64,000 bases of DNA from NCBI GenBank assembly GCA_965248545.1, contig OZ252110.1, positions 1 through 64,000 of the forward strand. The letters run 5' to 3'. The DNA is from Alteromonas_E sp965248545 (lineage in GTDB: Bacteria > Pseudomonadota > Gammaproteobacteria > Enterobacterales > Alteromonadaceae). Below, one piece after another: positions 45,522-55,170 of the stretch (position 1 is its first letter; every line of letters begins with the position of its first letter). The notes beneath the pieces are model-generated. The model was not told the DNA's origin. It saw only the letters and a list, made by a program, of their open reading frames with translations, and did no database searches. Both the position numbers and the translations under genes were made by a program.

Positions 45522-47531
45522 ATGAAATTACTAAAACTAAGTATTGTTGCTATTGCTGTCGCAGGCCTAAGTGGCTGTTTCCTGGAAGGTGACGATGGTG
45601 CTCAAGGCCCTGCAGGCACTCCCGGTGCTGATGGTGCTCCCGGTCAAGATGGCGCTCCAGGTCAAGACGGACAAAATGGCTCTGACGGACAAAACGGCTC
45701 TGACGGAAATAATGGCTTGAACAGCTTAACGGTGCAAACCCAACTTGAAGTAGGCGATGCAAACTGTCCAAATAGTGGTGTTCAATTCGACTCAGGTTTG
45801 GATCTCAACAGCGATGGAATGCTCAGCGCTGATGAGATCACTTCAACTAGCTATGTCTGTGCACCAGGTGTCACTGATGTGAACGACGGTGAAATTTTGA
45901 CCAGCTTGAATAATGCATGGTTCATGGCCGGTAATGCGGAAATTGAAGAAGCAAAAACCGTTTGGCAATCAGCTACAGGACAAGCTAATGCGGTAGAATC
46001 GGTTTCTATTGATGGCAACGTTGTGACTGAGTACAAGTTTGAATCAGCACAAGAAATGGCAACGACACTCGAATCGATTCGCGGCAATGCTAAAAACGTG
46101 ATCTTGTTCGTTGGCGACGGTATGGGTGTTTCAACTGTCACAGCTGCGCGTATCCTTGAAGGCCAAATGAAAGGCTTAAACGGCGAAGAAAACCAGTTGA
46201 GTTTCGACAACTTCCCGTTCGCAGGCTTGATAAAAACCTACAACGTTGACGCACAAACACCTGATTCTGCAGGTACCATGACTGCCATGATGAGTGGTGT
46301 AAAAACCGACGTCGGCACCATTGGCGTTGACGAAGATATTAACCGCGGTGACTGCTCTACAGTTGCAGGCAATGAGTTAGTCAGTGCGCTAGAGATTGCA
46401 GAAATCGCAGGGATGTCAACCGGCATAATCTCGACAGCGCGTATCACGCACGCAACGCCTGCTGCTACCTACGCAAAATCAGCGGATCGCAACTGGGAAG
46501 ACGTTTCCGATATGCCTGCTGAGGCAATCACTGGCGGCTGTATCGATATTGCCGACCAATTGGTTAACTTCGAAGACTACTTAGAAGCACGCTACAGTGG
46601 TTTAGATGTCGATGGTATCGAAGTCGCTATGGGCGGCGGTCGTCGCCACTTCTTACCCAAAGATCCGGCGTTCAACAGCCCTGATGCAGCGAGCTCAACG
46701 GAAGGTGACCGCACTGATGGCCGTGATTTGACTGCAGAATGGCAAGCGAAATACGGTGACGGTGTCTATGTGTATGACCAAACCGGCTTTGATGCAATCG
46801 ATACTGAAACAACCAATCGCATTTTCGGTTTGTTCAATGAATCGCATATGCAATACGAAGCAGATCGCGGGAATGACATCGCGGGTGAACCGTCAGTTGC
46901 TGAAATGACTGAAAAAGCCATTGGTGTATTGGACAACAATCCAAATGGATTCTTCTTGATGGTTGAATCAGGTCGTATCGACCACTCTCACCATGCCGGT
47001 AGCGCCTATGGTGCGTTGACTGACACCATCGCATTCTCTGATGCAATCGCAATGGCGGATCAGCTTACTAACGATGACGACACACTGATTATTGTTACGG
47101 CTGACCATGGTCACGTATTTACCATTGCGGGTTATCCAAAACGTGGTAACCCAATCTTAGGTAAAGTCGTTGGCGTAGGTTCAGATCAGCCAGCTACCGC
47201 TGCAGATGGTATGCCCTACACGACTTTGGGCTATACAAACGGCCGTGGATTCCGTGACTTCGGTGACGAAACCAACGCCGACGCGACCTATGCACTTGAC
47301 CCAGATGCGGGTCGCAAAGACCTAACCGACGTTGATACACAATCAACCGGATTCCACCAAGAAGCCTTAATCCCTCTGAGTTCTGAAACGCACTCAGGTG
47401 AAGATATTGGCATCTACGCAAAAGGTCCTGGTGCAGTGCTGGTTAATGGTACCAACGAACAGAGCTTGGTGTTCCACGTCATGGCCTTTGCCAGTGACAT
47501 GGTGACCAAAGCCGATGCAGTTGTTGAATAA
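45522..47531 (+). CDS. alkaline phosphatase, predicted lipoprotein with collagen-like linker
   Basis: A 669-residue protein. The lipobox LSGC gives a lipidated Cys19. Residues of about 26-65 are Gly-X-Y collagen-like repeats (GAQGPAGTPGADGAPGQDGA). Residues of about 68-112 form a small domain ending in a Cys, with an EF-hand-type loop DLNSDGMLSADE (DUF7151-like). The rest is a full phosphatase closely related to the upstream gene (same VGDGMG, PDSAGTMTAMMSG, ESGRIDHSHHAG and TADHGHVF motifs). It is probably held at the cell surface or the outer membrane while the paralogue is soluble. Confidence 0.93.
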   Translation: MKLLKLSIVAIAVAGLSGCFLEGDDGAQGPAGTPGADGAPGQDGAPGQDGQNGSDGQNGSDGNNGLNSLTVQTQLEVGDANCPNSGVQFDSGLDLNSDGMLSADEITSTSYVCAPGVTDVNDGEILTSLNNAWFMAGNAEIEEAKTVWQSATGQANAVESVSIDGNVVTEYKFESAQEMATTLESIRGNAKNVILFVGDGMGVSTVTAARILEGQMKGLNGEENQLSFDNFPFAGLIKTYNVDAQTPDSAGTMTAMMSGVKTDVGTIGVDEDINRGDCSTVAGNELVSALEIAEIAGMSTGIISTARITHATPAATYAKSADRNWEDVSDMPAEAITGGCIDIADQLVNFEDYLEARYSGLDVDGIEVAMGGGRRHFLPKDPAFNSPDAASSTEGDRTDGRDLTAEWQAKYGDGVYVYDQTGFDAIDTETTNRIFGLFNESHMQYEADRGNDIAGEPSVAEMTEKAIGVLDNNPNGFFLMVESGRIDHSHHAGSAYGALTDTIAFSDAIAMADQLTNDDDTLIIVTADHGHVFTIAGYPKRGNPILGKVVGVGSDQPATAADGMPYTTLGYTNGRGFRDFGDETNADATYALDPDAGRKDLTDVDTQSTGFHQEALIPLSSETHSGEDIGIYAKGPGAVLVNGTNEQSLVFHVMAFASDMVTKADAVVE

Positions 47532-47583
47532 GCAATGTGAGTTAACAGCACAGGTATAGGTATATCTGTCGCTGAGATTAACA

Positions 47584-47605
47584 GAGCCTCCAGTAGCGGA
47601 GGCTC
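47584..47605 (+). terminator. hairpin after the alkaline phosphatases
   Basis: GAGCCTCC and GGAGGCTC form a perfect 8-bp stem with a 6-nt loop. Only a short TT follows, so termination may be partial, letting the next gene be transcribed from the same start. Confidence 0.55.
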
Positions 47606-47623
47606 TTGCGATCAAATGAGAAA

Positions 47624-48394
47624 ATGATGATGAAAAATATTTTGACTAAAGCCTTTATGCTGACTTTTATCAGCCTTCTAAGTATTAGCGTCCAAGCGCA
47701 GATGACGTGTTTAGACGAACAGCCGAACCTTAGTGCTCAATATACGATTACCGCAACCAATACCACCGGCCAGCAAAAACACACTGAGCTCATTTTGTGG
47801 CGACTCGACAACCAAGTCGCACATCAATACCCCCAAACTGAAATAACAGAGCTCTGGCAGCGTGTTGCGGGTGAACGTATCAAGCCGTTTCGTATGTTTG
47901 ACCACTATCAACGCACCATCGAATATCAGCCTGGTGAATCAGTACACGGCAAAACTGAGAAAGACTGGTCTCACCGTTATCAACTGATTTCCGACAGCCT
48001 GTTAGCACAAATGACAATAACAGGTGAATCGGGTGATGGTTGCGAATCAACTCAGACGCTCACTGGTACATTTGGCGACGTAAAAATGGTAGTTTCTTGG
48101 CGCCCTAAATTAAAGCTAATGGAATCTCTCACTTGGCAGTCACCGAATGGGAAAGAGACGTGGCAATTGCAACACGTTGCAACTAACCCAAAAGACGTTA
48201 AGGATTTCTTTGCACAGCGCCATGACTATTACGCGACAGACTTTGCTGATATTGGCGATGATCACACTGACCCTTTTTTAACTCAAATGACTAACCTAGG
48301 TTTCATTGAGCACGGTGCCAGTGGTTTTTACGAAGCCTCAAAACAGGGTATCAAGTCATCGGGTGGCAGTCACAGCCACGGACACGCTCACTAA
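47624..48394 (+). CDS. exported protein of unknown function with His-rich C-terminus
   Basis: A 256-residue protein from an ATG at 47624 (three consecutive ATG codons). A signal peptide is present (KNILTKAFMLTFISLLSISV, cleavage after QAQ). The mature part has two Cys residues (MTCLDE and DGCESTQ) that could form a disulfide, and a beta-rich body. It ends in SHSHGHAH, a metal-binding-like tail. No family is recognised. It lies directly after two zinc-dependent phosphatases, so a role in metal supply or in phosphatase function is possible but unproven. Confidence 0.75.
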   Translation: MMMKNILTKAFMLTFISLLSISVQAQMTCLDEQPNLSAQYTITATNTTGQQKHTELILWRLDNQVAHQYPQTEITELWQRVAGERIKPFRMFDHYQRTIEYQPGESVHGKTEKDWSHRYQLISDSLLAQMTITGESGDGCESTQTLTGTFGDVKMVVSWRPKLKLMESLTWQSPNGKETWQLQHVATNPKDVKDFFAQRHDYYATDFADIGDDHTDPFLTQMTNLGFIEHGASGFYEASKQGIKSSGGSHSHGHAH

Positions 48395-48407
48395 ATTGAC
48401 TATCGCG

Positions 48408-49190
48408 CTAGGCCACAGTGTCAAGCGCGATTTCTCCCGTTACGGGACCACTGTGAAAGCGAAAAATACTGTCCGGCTCATTTACAAGCTCAGCCTCAGC
48501 CAACCCAAAAAATTCAATCCGCTCGGCTAGTGAACTGCCGTGAATTTTCTCCGCCAAACTCAAATAGTCTTGGAAATGACGAGCCTCAGAGCGCAACAAG
48601 GAAATGTAAAACTTCTCAAGTTCAGGATCTAAAAAGGGCGCGAGTTTAGCAAAGCGCTCACACGAGCGAGCTTCAATATATGCACCGCAAATCAAGGTAT
48701 CGATGAGCTTAGCAGGTTCATGAGTACGCACGTGTTTCATCAAACCTTTGGCGTAACGGCCTGCGTTTAGACTGGTGTATGGAATTTCACGGCTATGCAT
48801 GATGTCCAATACCTGTTGAAAATGGTGCAGCTCTTCTTTGATGAGCAATACCATTTTATCGATCAATTCATCGCCATGTTCAAACCCCGATTTACTGATC
48901 AACTTTTTAGACAAATTGACGTGCTCACGAAAGTCACCATTGCCCACCTTGCGGTAAACAAAATCTTCATAGGGCTTCAACCATGCAAGTAAGGCTTCTG
49001 AACTTGACTTGTCGACCGCGTAGCGTCGCAACAACAGCATCGCGGTTTGCGCTGCTTTTAATTCGCAGTTTGCATGATCAACCAGTAATACCGGCAAACT
49101 CGCTGGATCTCTGGCTTGCTCGATCCAGTGATCAGGCGTTTGGCAATGCAAAAAAGTGTGAATAGGTTGCAGTAGCTGTTGGTAACTCAT
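48408..49190 (-). CDS. miaE: tRNA-(ms2io6A)-hydroxylase
   Basis: A 260-residue ferritin-like di-iron enzyme. The iron ligands are visible as acidic/His pairs: KEELHHFQQVLDIM, AYIEARSCERFAKL, and SEARHFQDYLSLAEKI. It hydroxylates the isopentenyl group of ms2i6A at tRNA position 37. Length and motifs match E. coli-type and Pseudomonas MiaE. It is convergent with the His-tailed protein gene. Confidence 0.95.
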   Translation of the reverse strand: MSYQQLLQPIHTFLHCQTPDHWIEQARDPASLPVLLVDHANCELKAAQTAMLLLRRYAVDKSSSEALLAWLKPYEDFVYRKVGNGDFREHVNLSKKLISKSGFEHGDELIDKMVLLIKEELHHFQQVLDIMHSREIPYTSLNAGRYAKGLMKHVRTHEPAKLIDTLICGAYIEARSCERFAKLAPFLDPELEKFYISLLRSEARHFQDYLSLAEKIHGSSLAERIEFFGLAEAELVNEPDSIFRFHSGPVTGEIALDTVA

Positions 49191-49395
49191 AACAAAAACA
49201 CTTACGAACGGATTTCGCTATTTTAACCCGTACTAGCCTGTCAGCGATACTGGTAATTGCAACTATAATGACGTCGCTTAGCCCTTCTTCACAACAAACT
49301 TGCTGCCAAAAATACGTTCTAGCAGGAATGTATTAATTGTACATATTAACAGTCTTGAACCACACTAAGACAGCAATCGCCTATCGGAGTTGTCA

Positions 49396-50109
49396 ATGAA
49401 AGCGTCGACATTTAGCGTATTACTTTTATTGCTTTTCTCAGCAACATCCCACGCCGCCAACTGGAGTGATTTTAGTCTGTCATATCTAAATGGCAGCAAC
49501 TATCAAGTTGGCGACAATGACCGCCAAATATTGACGCTCGAGCATGCTGCAGGACTCTCGTGGGGTAACACCTTCACGTTTGTCGATCGCTTAGAATACG
49601 ACGATGGCACAAACGAAACTTATGGTGAAATCGGTGCGCGCTACAAGCTGAAAAATGTGCACTACAATTTCGTCAAAACTCTTTATTTCGCCGGACAAGT
49701 TGAAATGGGGACCCGTTCCAACCCCGACGGTACAGGTTCTTCCTTTACTAACTACCTATTCGGTATCGGCAGTGACCTCACCGTGCCAGGGTTCAACTTT
49801 TTTCAGCTCAATTTATACGCGCGCAACAATGAACGCACAGATGACAATTACCAAGCGACATTCGTCTGGAGTATCCCGCTTGGCCCCCTCGATTACAGTG
49901 GTTTCTTGGATTGGGCTTCGGCTCCTGAACAAACGCGGTCAACATCATTCAATCTCACGTCACAACTCACTTATGACATTGCACCACACATTGGTTTAAC
50001 CGATGGCAAACTCAAGTTGGGCATTGAATATGTGTTCTGGACCAACAAATTTGGGCTTGCGTTCGCCGATGAGCGCAACGTGAACCTGTTAGTGAAATAC
50101 CACTTTTAA
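49396..50109 (+). CDS. Tsx/OmpK-like nucleoside-channel outer-membrane protein
   Basis: A 237-residue protein from the ATG at 49396, which has GGAG six bases upstream. The signal peptide (KASTFSVLLLLLFSATSHA) is followed by a 12-strand-like barrel with the Tsx-family opening NWSDFSLSYLNGSNYQVG, the LEHAAGLSWGNTFTFVDRLE block, and a terminal VKYHF. The family forms nucleoside-specific channels and, in marine bacteria, phage receptors. Confidence 0.88.
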   Translation: MKASTFSVLLLLLFSATSHAANWSDFSLSYLNGSNYQVGDNDRQILTLEHAAGLSWGNTFTFVDRLEYDDGTNETYGEIGARYKLKNVHYNFVKTLYFAGQVEMGTRSNPDGTGSSFTNYLFGIGSDLTVPGFNFFQLNLYARNNERTDDNYQATFVWSIPLGPLDYSGFLDWASAPEQTRSTSFNLTSQLTYDIAPHIGLTDGKLKLGIEYVFWTNKFGLAFADERNVNLLVKYHF

Positions 50110-50170
50110 CGGGTTGAATGTCCGAGCATCGACGCCAAATAAGGGCTATGTCAGTACCAAAACAAACCGT

Positions 50171-50758
50171 ATGAATTACCTCGCGCATTTGTATTTTGCT
50201 CAACCTACAGCAGATTCTCACTTCGGCAATTTGCTTGGTGATTTTCGGCGCGGCGTAGATATTCACGCCCTCAATCATGCAGTACGGCAAGCGTTAGCGA
50301 ACCATAACCAAATTGATAAATTCACCGACCATCACCCCGCGGTCAAAGCGTCCATTCTGCTGTTTGCTAGCAAGCACAGACGCTTTGCCCCTGTCGCTCT
50401 GGATATCTTATATGACCACTTTCTGATCAATTGTTGGGACTGTTATCACACGAATTCATTCGAACACTTTACTGAACATAGTTATGCGCTGCTTCGCCAA
50501 CGCATCGAACAAATGCCACCACGCATGCAGCAAGTTGTTGGTCATATGACTACTCACAACAGCTTAGCGGGCTATCAACCAATCGAAGGTGTCAAAGCCG
50601 CAATCGGTCACGTGGCGCGTCGGATCCGTTTTACCAATGATTTCGCTCAAAGCTTTAATGACATCGAAAAGCACTACGATGCACTGCACCGCAACTTCGA
50701 GGATTTCTTTCCAGAATTACAACAATTTGTCGCCGATAACCCTGTGGAGCCCACCTAA
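50171..50758 (+). CDS. acpH: ACP phosphodiesterase (DUF479)
   Basis: A 195-residue protein from the ATG at 50171, the start that gives the invariant MNYLAHLYFAQPTADSHFGN opening. The HD-like metal motif follows: KFTDHHPAVKA and LDILYDHFLINCW. The family removes 4'-phosphopantetheine from holo-acyl-carrier protein. An upstream frame extension has no family likeness. Confidence 0.9.
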   Translation: MNYLAHLYFAQPTADSHFGNLLGDFRRGVDIHALNHAVRQALANHNQIDKFTDHHPAVKASILLFASKHRRFAPVALDILYDHFLINCWDCYHTNSFEHFTEHSYALLRQRIEQMPPRMQQVVGHMTTHNSLAGYQPIEGVKAAIGHVARRIRFTNDFAQSFNDIEKHYDALHRNFEDFFPELQQFVADNPVEPT

Positions 50759-50889
50759 CAACCGCTACTGCAGCGCTGGCATGATCAAATTGCTTTTTTC
50801 TATAAACTCTACTGGCGTTGATATCCGTGACATGATAAAAATTACGCGTCGTTAAGGAACACTCGGCGCATGAAAACAGGGAGTAGTGT

Positions 50890-51519
50890 ATGTTCTCATT
50901 CTTTTTTTTAGACCAAAACCTTTGGTTTTCAATTGCCGTTGGCATCGTTATCTCTTTATTCGTGCTGGAGTTACTTGGTGTACTCTTTGGCCTCAGCCTG
51001 CTTAGCTTTCTAGATGATATATCCCCGATTGAAGTCGGTGCCGATGCCAACGTTGAGGGTGGCGTAGCTTCATCATTAAGCTGGCTGTGTTTAGACCGTT
51101 TGCCGCTGATGATCTGGCTGATTCTTTTTTTGACCTTGTTCGGGTTATCCGGTTATCTATTTAACTTCGCTAGCGGTTCATTAATGGGCAGCCTACCGCC
51201 AACCGCAATAAGTTTAGTAGCCGCTATCATTATCGGACTATTTCTGACCGCGAGACTAGGAAGTTCGGTCGCAAAATTGTTGCCTAAACAAGAATCCAGC
51301 GCCATGCACGAATATGAGTTTGAAGGCCTAACGGCGGAGATCGTTTTAGGCGTGGCAAAACCTGGATCGCCGGCAGAAGTCAAATGCATCGATCAATTCA
51401 ATCAAGCACACTACTTGTTAGCCGAGCCAATTGAAGCAGAAGAAGTCTTCAACCAAGGCGACACCGTGATTTTAGTTAAAAAGGGCCCGAAATGCTGGTT
51501 GGCAACTCGGTACATATAG
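50890..51519 (+). CDS. yqiJ: YqiJ-like OB-fold membrane protein
   Basis: A 209-residue protein with three hydrophobic segments in the first 125 residues (IAVGIVISLFVLELLGVLFG; MIWLILFLTLFGLSGYLF; ISLVAAIIIGLFLTARLG) and a cytoplasmic OB-fold-like C-terminus (GLTAEIVLGVAKPGSPAEVK). NfeD/YqiJ proteins partner with flotillins. It is 18 bp before yqiK, as in E. coli. Confidence 0.85.
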   Translation: MFSFFFLDQNLWFSIAVGIVISLFVLELLGVLFGLSLLSFLDDISPIEVGADANVEGGVASSLSWLCLDRLPLMIWLILFLTLFGLSGYLFNFASGSLMGSLPPTAISLVAAIIIGLFLTARLGSSVAKLLPKQESSAMHEYEFEGLTAEIVLGVAKPGSPAEVKCIDQFNQAHYLLAEPIEAEEVFNQGDTVILVKKGPKCWLATRYI

Positions 51520-51537
51520 GAACTTAGGGAAAACAAC

Positions 51538-53304
51538 ATGGAAACAGTCAATCCAAATAATCTAATGATGACACTGATCGTTGTCGGTATTGCGGTACTG
51601 GCACTACTGATTATCGGCATCATATTCGCCAGACTCTACAAGCGTGCGACCAAGGAAACGGCATTTGTGAGAACCGGCCTTGGTGGTGAAAAAGTGATAA
51701 AAGACGGCGGTGCAATAGTCCTTCCCGTTGTCCACGAAATCATTCCCGTCAACATGAATACGTTACGAATTGAAGTTGAGAAGATCCAAAAAGACGCCCT
51801 AATCACCAAAGACAGAATGCGTGTGGATGTCAAGGCAGACTTCTACTTACGCGTGGCGCCTAATGCCAATGGCATTTCAATGGCAGCGCAAACACTGGGT
51901 ACCCGTACAACCCGCGCCGAAGAAGTCAAAAAATTGATGGAATCAAAATTTGTCGACGTATTACGTGCAGTCGCTGCCGAAATGTCGATGACCGAAATGC
52001 ACGAACAGCGGGCCGATTTTGTGCAAAAAGTACAACAGAGCGTTGCAAACGATTTGGAAAAGAACGGCCTAGAGCTCGAGTCGGTAAGTTTGACTGGGTT
52101 TGATCAGACTGACCTAGACTTCTTTAATGAAAACAACGCGTTTGATGCGGAAGGTCGTGCGCGATTGGCCAAGATCATTGAAGAAAAGCGCAAAGAAACG
52201 AACGATATTCAGCAAGAAAACCGCATCAAAATAGAGCAGCGAAATCTTGAAGCTGAAAAGCAATCCCTCGACGTCAAACGAGACGAAGAGGAAGCCCGCC
52301 TGATGCAAGAGCAAGTATTGGCGTTTAAACGCCAAGATCAGAAAGCAGAGATTGCAAAACAACGTGAACAGAAAGAACGCGAAGAGCGCGAAGCAGAAAT
52401 TGCCAAGCAACGCGCGGTAGAGGCGGCTGAAATCGAAAAAGCGAGAGAAATTGAAACACAGCAAATTCAAAAACAGCAAACGCTTGAGCAAGCGCGTATT
52501 CAACAGCAACAAGAAGTTGAAGTTGCAGAGCAAATGAAACAAATCGCTGTTGCGGTTAAATCCGAAGAGGAATCTGCCGCACGAGCCAAAGCTGCCGAAG
52601 CAGAGAAACTCAAGGTCGAGAAAGAAGAAGCTGTAACAACCGCCCGTTTAGTGGCAGATGCCAATCGGCGCAAAGAAATTGAAGTGATTGACGCCACCAA
52701 AGAAGCTGAGCGAGAAGCCGTGAGCATTACGGTCGAAGCACAAGCGAAGAAAGCGGCGGCAGAAGACTCAGCTGAAGCTATTTTAACCGAAGCGAAAGCT
52801 TCTGCTGATGCTAAAAAGCTGCGTGCGGAGGCCGACGAGAAAGTGTTTGCTGTTGAAGCGGCCGGTAAACAAGCCATGTATGAAGCCGAAAACTCACTGA
52901 AAATCGAACAAATTGAGTTGCAAAAATCCTTAGCCATCCTGCAAGTATTGCCACAGATAGTGGAACACGCGGTCAAGCCATTGGAGAACATTGAGGGCAT
53001 TAAGATTTTACAAGGCTATGGCGCGAGTGGAATGGTAACGGAATCAGGTACCGAACAACGTCAAGGTGGCATAGCTGAGCAAGTAACATCTGCGGCTCTA
53101 AACTACAGAGCCAATGCACCCGTTGTTGATGCGATGTTGCGTGAGCTCGGGCTGGTCGATGCGGAGAATGGTAGCTTAAATGATTTACTAAACGGCAATA
53201 ATACCCTCACGACAGACGCCAGAGAAATTATCCAAAGTGCCAATGTAGTACCAAAAGCCAACAAGCCTTCAGGCAATGGTGCTAGCGCACCGGAATCGGA
53301 ATAG
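51538..53304 (+). CDS. yqiK: flotillin-family protein YqiK
   Basis: A 588-residue protein with one N-terminal membrane helix (MTLIVVGIAVLALLIIGIIF). An SPFH/band-7 domain follows at about residues 60-200 (MRVDVKADFYLRVAPNANGI). A long charged coiled coil runs at about 220-450, rich in Glu, Lys, Gln and Ala. The C-terminus is flexible. Flotillins organise functional membrane microdomains. It forms an operon with the upstream NfeD-like gene. Confidence 0.93.
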   Translation: METVNPNNLMMTLIVVGIAVLALLIIGIIFARLYKRATKETAFVRTGLGGEKVIKDGGAIVLPVVHEIIPVNMNTLRIEVEKIQKDALITKDRMRVDVKADFYLRVAPNANGISMAAQTLGTRTTRAEEVKKLMESKFVDVLRAVAAEMSMTEMHEQRADFVQKVQQSVANDLEKNGLELESVSLTGFDQTDLDFFNENNAFDAEGRARLAKIIEEKRKETNDIQQENRIKIEQRNLEAEKQSLDVKRDEEEARLMQEQVLAFKRQDQKAEIAKQREQKEREEREAEIAKQRAVEAAEIEKAREIETQQIQKQQTLEQARIQQQQEVEVAEQMKQIAVAVKSEEESAARAKAAEAEKLKVEKEEAVTTARLVADANRRKEIEVIDATKEAEREAVSITVEAQAKKAAAEDSAEAILTEAKASADAKKLRAEADEKVFAVEAAGKQAMYEAENSLKIEQIELQKSLAILQVLPQIVEHAVKPLENIEGIKILQGYGASGMVTESGTEQRQGGIAEQVTSAALNYRANAPVVDAMLRELGLVDAENGSLNDLLNGNNTLTTDAREIIQSANVVPKANKPSGNGASAPESE

Positions 53305-53313
53305 CGCTTAATG

Positions 53314-53337
53314 CGAGCACTGTTGACGCAGTGCTCG
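53314..53337 (+). terminator. hairpin after yqiK
   Basis: CGAGCACTG pairs with CAGTGCTCG around TTGACG. No T tract follows on the plus strand, so it is a weak candidate. Confidence 0.4.
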
Positions 53338-53382
53338 AAAATCGGACCATCGTGCGCTGTTGAATTTCACCTTGCGATGTAT

Positions 53383-54279
53383 TTATTGGCTATTTTTAAG
53401 GTCTTTAATGATTTGTGTTGAGACCCAGAATACATCTGATTGCTGTTGCCCACTGTCATCATTGCGCGGTACCATTCTATTGAAGAAAAGATATTTTCCG
53501 TCTGGTGATACTGTTGGACCGCCTTCTCTAACTTCAGTATTGATGGTGTTACCCAAGTTGATCGCACTACCCCAGGAACCATCTTTCTGCCGGAAACTTA
53601 TAAATAGGTCGGATTCCCCGTAACCATCTGCTCGCTCACCGTCCCAAAGTATGTAGCTCTCATCGGCGGCAATAAAAGGGTGGGCGTTCCATCTGCCAGT
53701 ATTAATCTCTTTTGGAAGCGGCTTCGGGTCCTCGCGTTTGCCATCAATCAGTCGCGAATAAAAAAGCGTGCCATATCCATCCTTGTGTCTGGCATTTTCA
53801 TCAAACACCAAGGTACCCTTAGCTGATGCTGTGAGACCCATGATTCGAACCTCTTCAAAGTGTGGACCAAGACTTTTCCATTCAGACCAACCATCCACGG
53901 TATGCTCTCTATATTTCGACCTGTGATATTGGATTTTACCATCTGGCGAATAGAATGGTTTCAACATGTCGTCTGGCATCACCGTCTTGTGCCATTGATT
54001 ATCGACATTCTTGAAAACATGGCTTTCTGGTTGCTCTACGTCGCGAGAATGCCGCCATCGTTTAATGTAAATTGTGTTCACATCAGGCGAAAAACCGACA
54101 GAATCGCCCCATTTTTCTGTATTTACAATACCGGGGGCAAAGGGTTTTGGCGTTAATCCTGGTGGCTTTTGCCCGAGATAGGGATTTACAGGGGCTGAAG
54201 ATATATCCTGACTATGGCTTTTGCCACTCATCGTTACCATCGAGAACAGTAGCATAACGGGAAGACGAATATGTTTCAT
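53383..54279 (-). CDS. exported beta-propeller-like protein with PD40/TolB-type repeats
   Basis: A 298-residue protein from the ATG at 54277-54279, behind AGGA at a 6-base spacing. A signal peptide (KHIRLPVMLLFSMVTMSG) is followed by blades with the PD40 style: DSVGFSPDVNTIYIKRW, KPFYSPDGKIQYHRSK, HPFIAADESYILWDGER, and GGPTVSPDGKYLFFNR. Such propellers bind ligands or proteins in the periplasm. No neighbour reveals its role. Confidence 0.8.
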   Translation of the reverse strand: MKHIRLPVMLLFSMVTMSGKSHSQDISSAPVNPYLGQKPPGLTPKPFAPGIVNTEKWGDSVGFSPDVNTIYIKRWRHSRDVEQPESHVFKNVDNQWHKTVMPDDMLKPFYSPDGKIQYHRSKYREHTVDGWSEWKSLGPHFEEVRIMGLTASAKGTLVFDENARHKDGYGTLFYSRLIDGKREDPKPLPKEINTGRWNAHPFIAADESYILWDGERADGYGESDLFISFRQKDGSWGSAINLGNTINTEVREGGPTVSPDGKYLFFNRMVPRNDDSGQQQSDVFWVSTQIIKDLKNSQ

Positions 54280-54531
54280 TGGTTGTCCTATTTGAATATG
54301 GTTAAACAATTGATTAATTTAATAACATCGGATTCAAATACCTGACGTCTTTCTGACTTTTCACTGACTTTTATGGTTCTATGGCTTAAAAGAGCCAGAC
54401 ACTGAAGCACTCACTTCTGAATTAATTTTTCTGAGGCAATTGGAGGTCTGTTTTATATTCACAACAGTCGGCCTAATTTGCTTTTTTTACCCTGCTTTCG
54501 ACAGGACCAAACACATTCAACCCACTCGGCA

Positions 54532-55152
54532 TTACTCTGGTTTCTGCGCAATAATGAAAACAGCCCCCTTCTTCTTCGGTTGCCAAATGTGGTTTACGCT
54601 AAATCCTTGTTGTTCAAGCAAAGACGCTAGTTCTGATTGCGTAAAAAAGGTTAATTGAGGCATTAACCCAATCGGTTGAAATACGGCAGCCACATATCTA
54701 AGCCACCAAATATGACTCAAACAAGGTGTACTCGATATAAACACTCCCCCGGGTTTCAAGAGACTGTGTACCTTTTTGAGCGCATCTTGCCAATCGTCAA
54801 GTAAGTGCAAAATGCTCAGTCCCAAAACCACGTCAAATGATTGGGGCTCAGCATCGAATGCGTCAAGTGTATTGACCTCAAAACTCACATTTTCAATCGA
54901 CTCTAAGTCTGCCTTTTGCCGTGCAATGGCAATCATATTCTCTGAAAAGTCAATGCAATGAATATGTTCGACAAAGGGCGCATGGATAAGCGCAGTAGAA
55001 CCTGTACCACAGCCAAACTCCAAAACACGCGTCGATTTGCCAAAGAACGTTTGAGTCCGTCTAAGTTTCTCTTCATAAACGGCTTGGTCTGGGATCGGTT
55101 GCTTCGCATAACGTTGCGCCCAAGAATTCCAAAAATTAGATGCATTACTCAT
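54532..55152 (-). CDS. class I SAM-dependent methyltransferase
   Basis: A 206-residue protein from the ATG at 55150-55152, with GGAGG nine bases upstream. The SAM loop VLEFGCGTGSTALIHAP, the acidic CIDFSENMIAIAR and the later VVLGLSILHLLDDW and LLKPGGVFISSTP blocks are all standard for Methyltransf_11/25 enzymes. Substrate unknown. It lies 18 bp after the small envelope-protein gene and may be cotranscribed with it. Confidence 0.88.
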   Translation of the reverse strand: MSNASNFWNSWAQRYAKQPIPDQAVYEEKLRRTQTFFGKSTRVLEFGCGTGSTALIHAPFVEHIHCIDFSENMIAIARQKADLESIENVSFEVNTLDAFDAEPQSFDVVLGLSILHLLDDWQDALKKVHSLLKPGGVFISSTPCLSHIWWLRYVAAVFQPIGLMPQLTFFTQSELASLLEQQGFSVNHIWQPKKKGAVFIIAQKPE

Positions 55153-55170
55153 ATACAAATGCCTCCTTAG

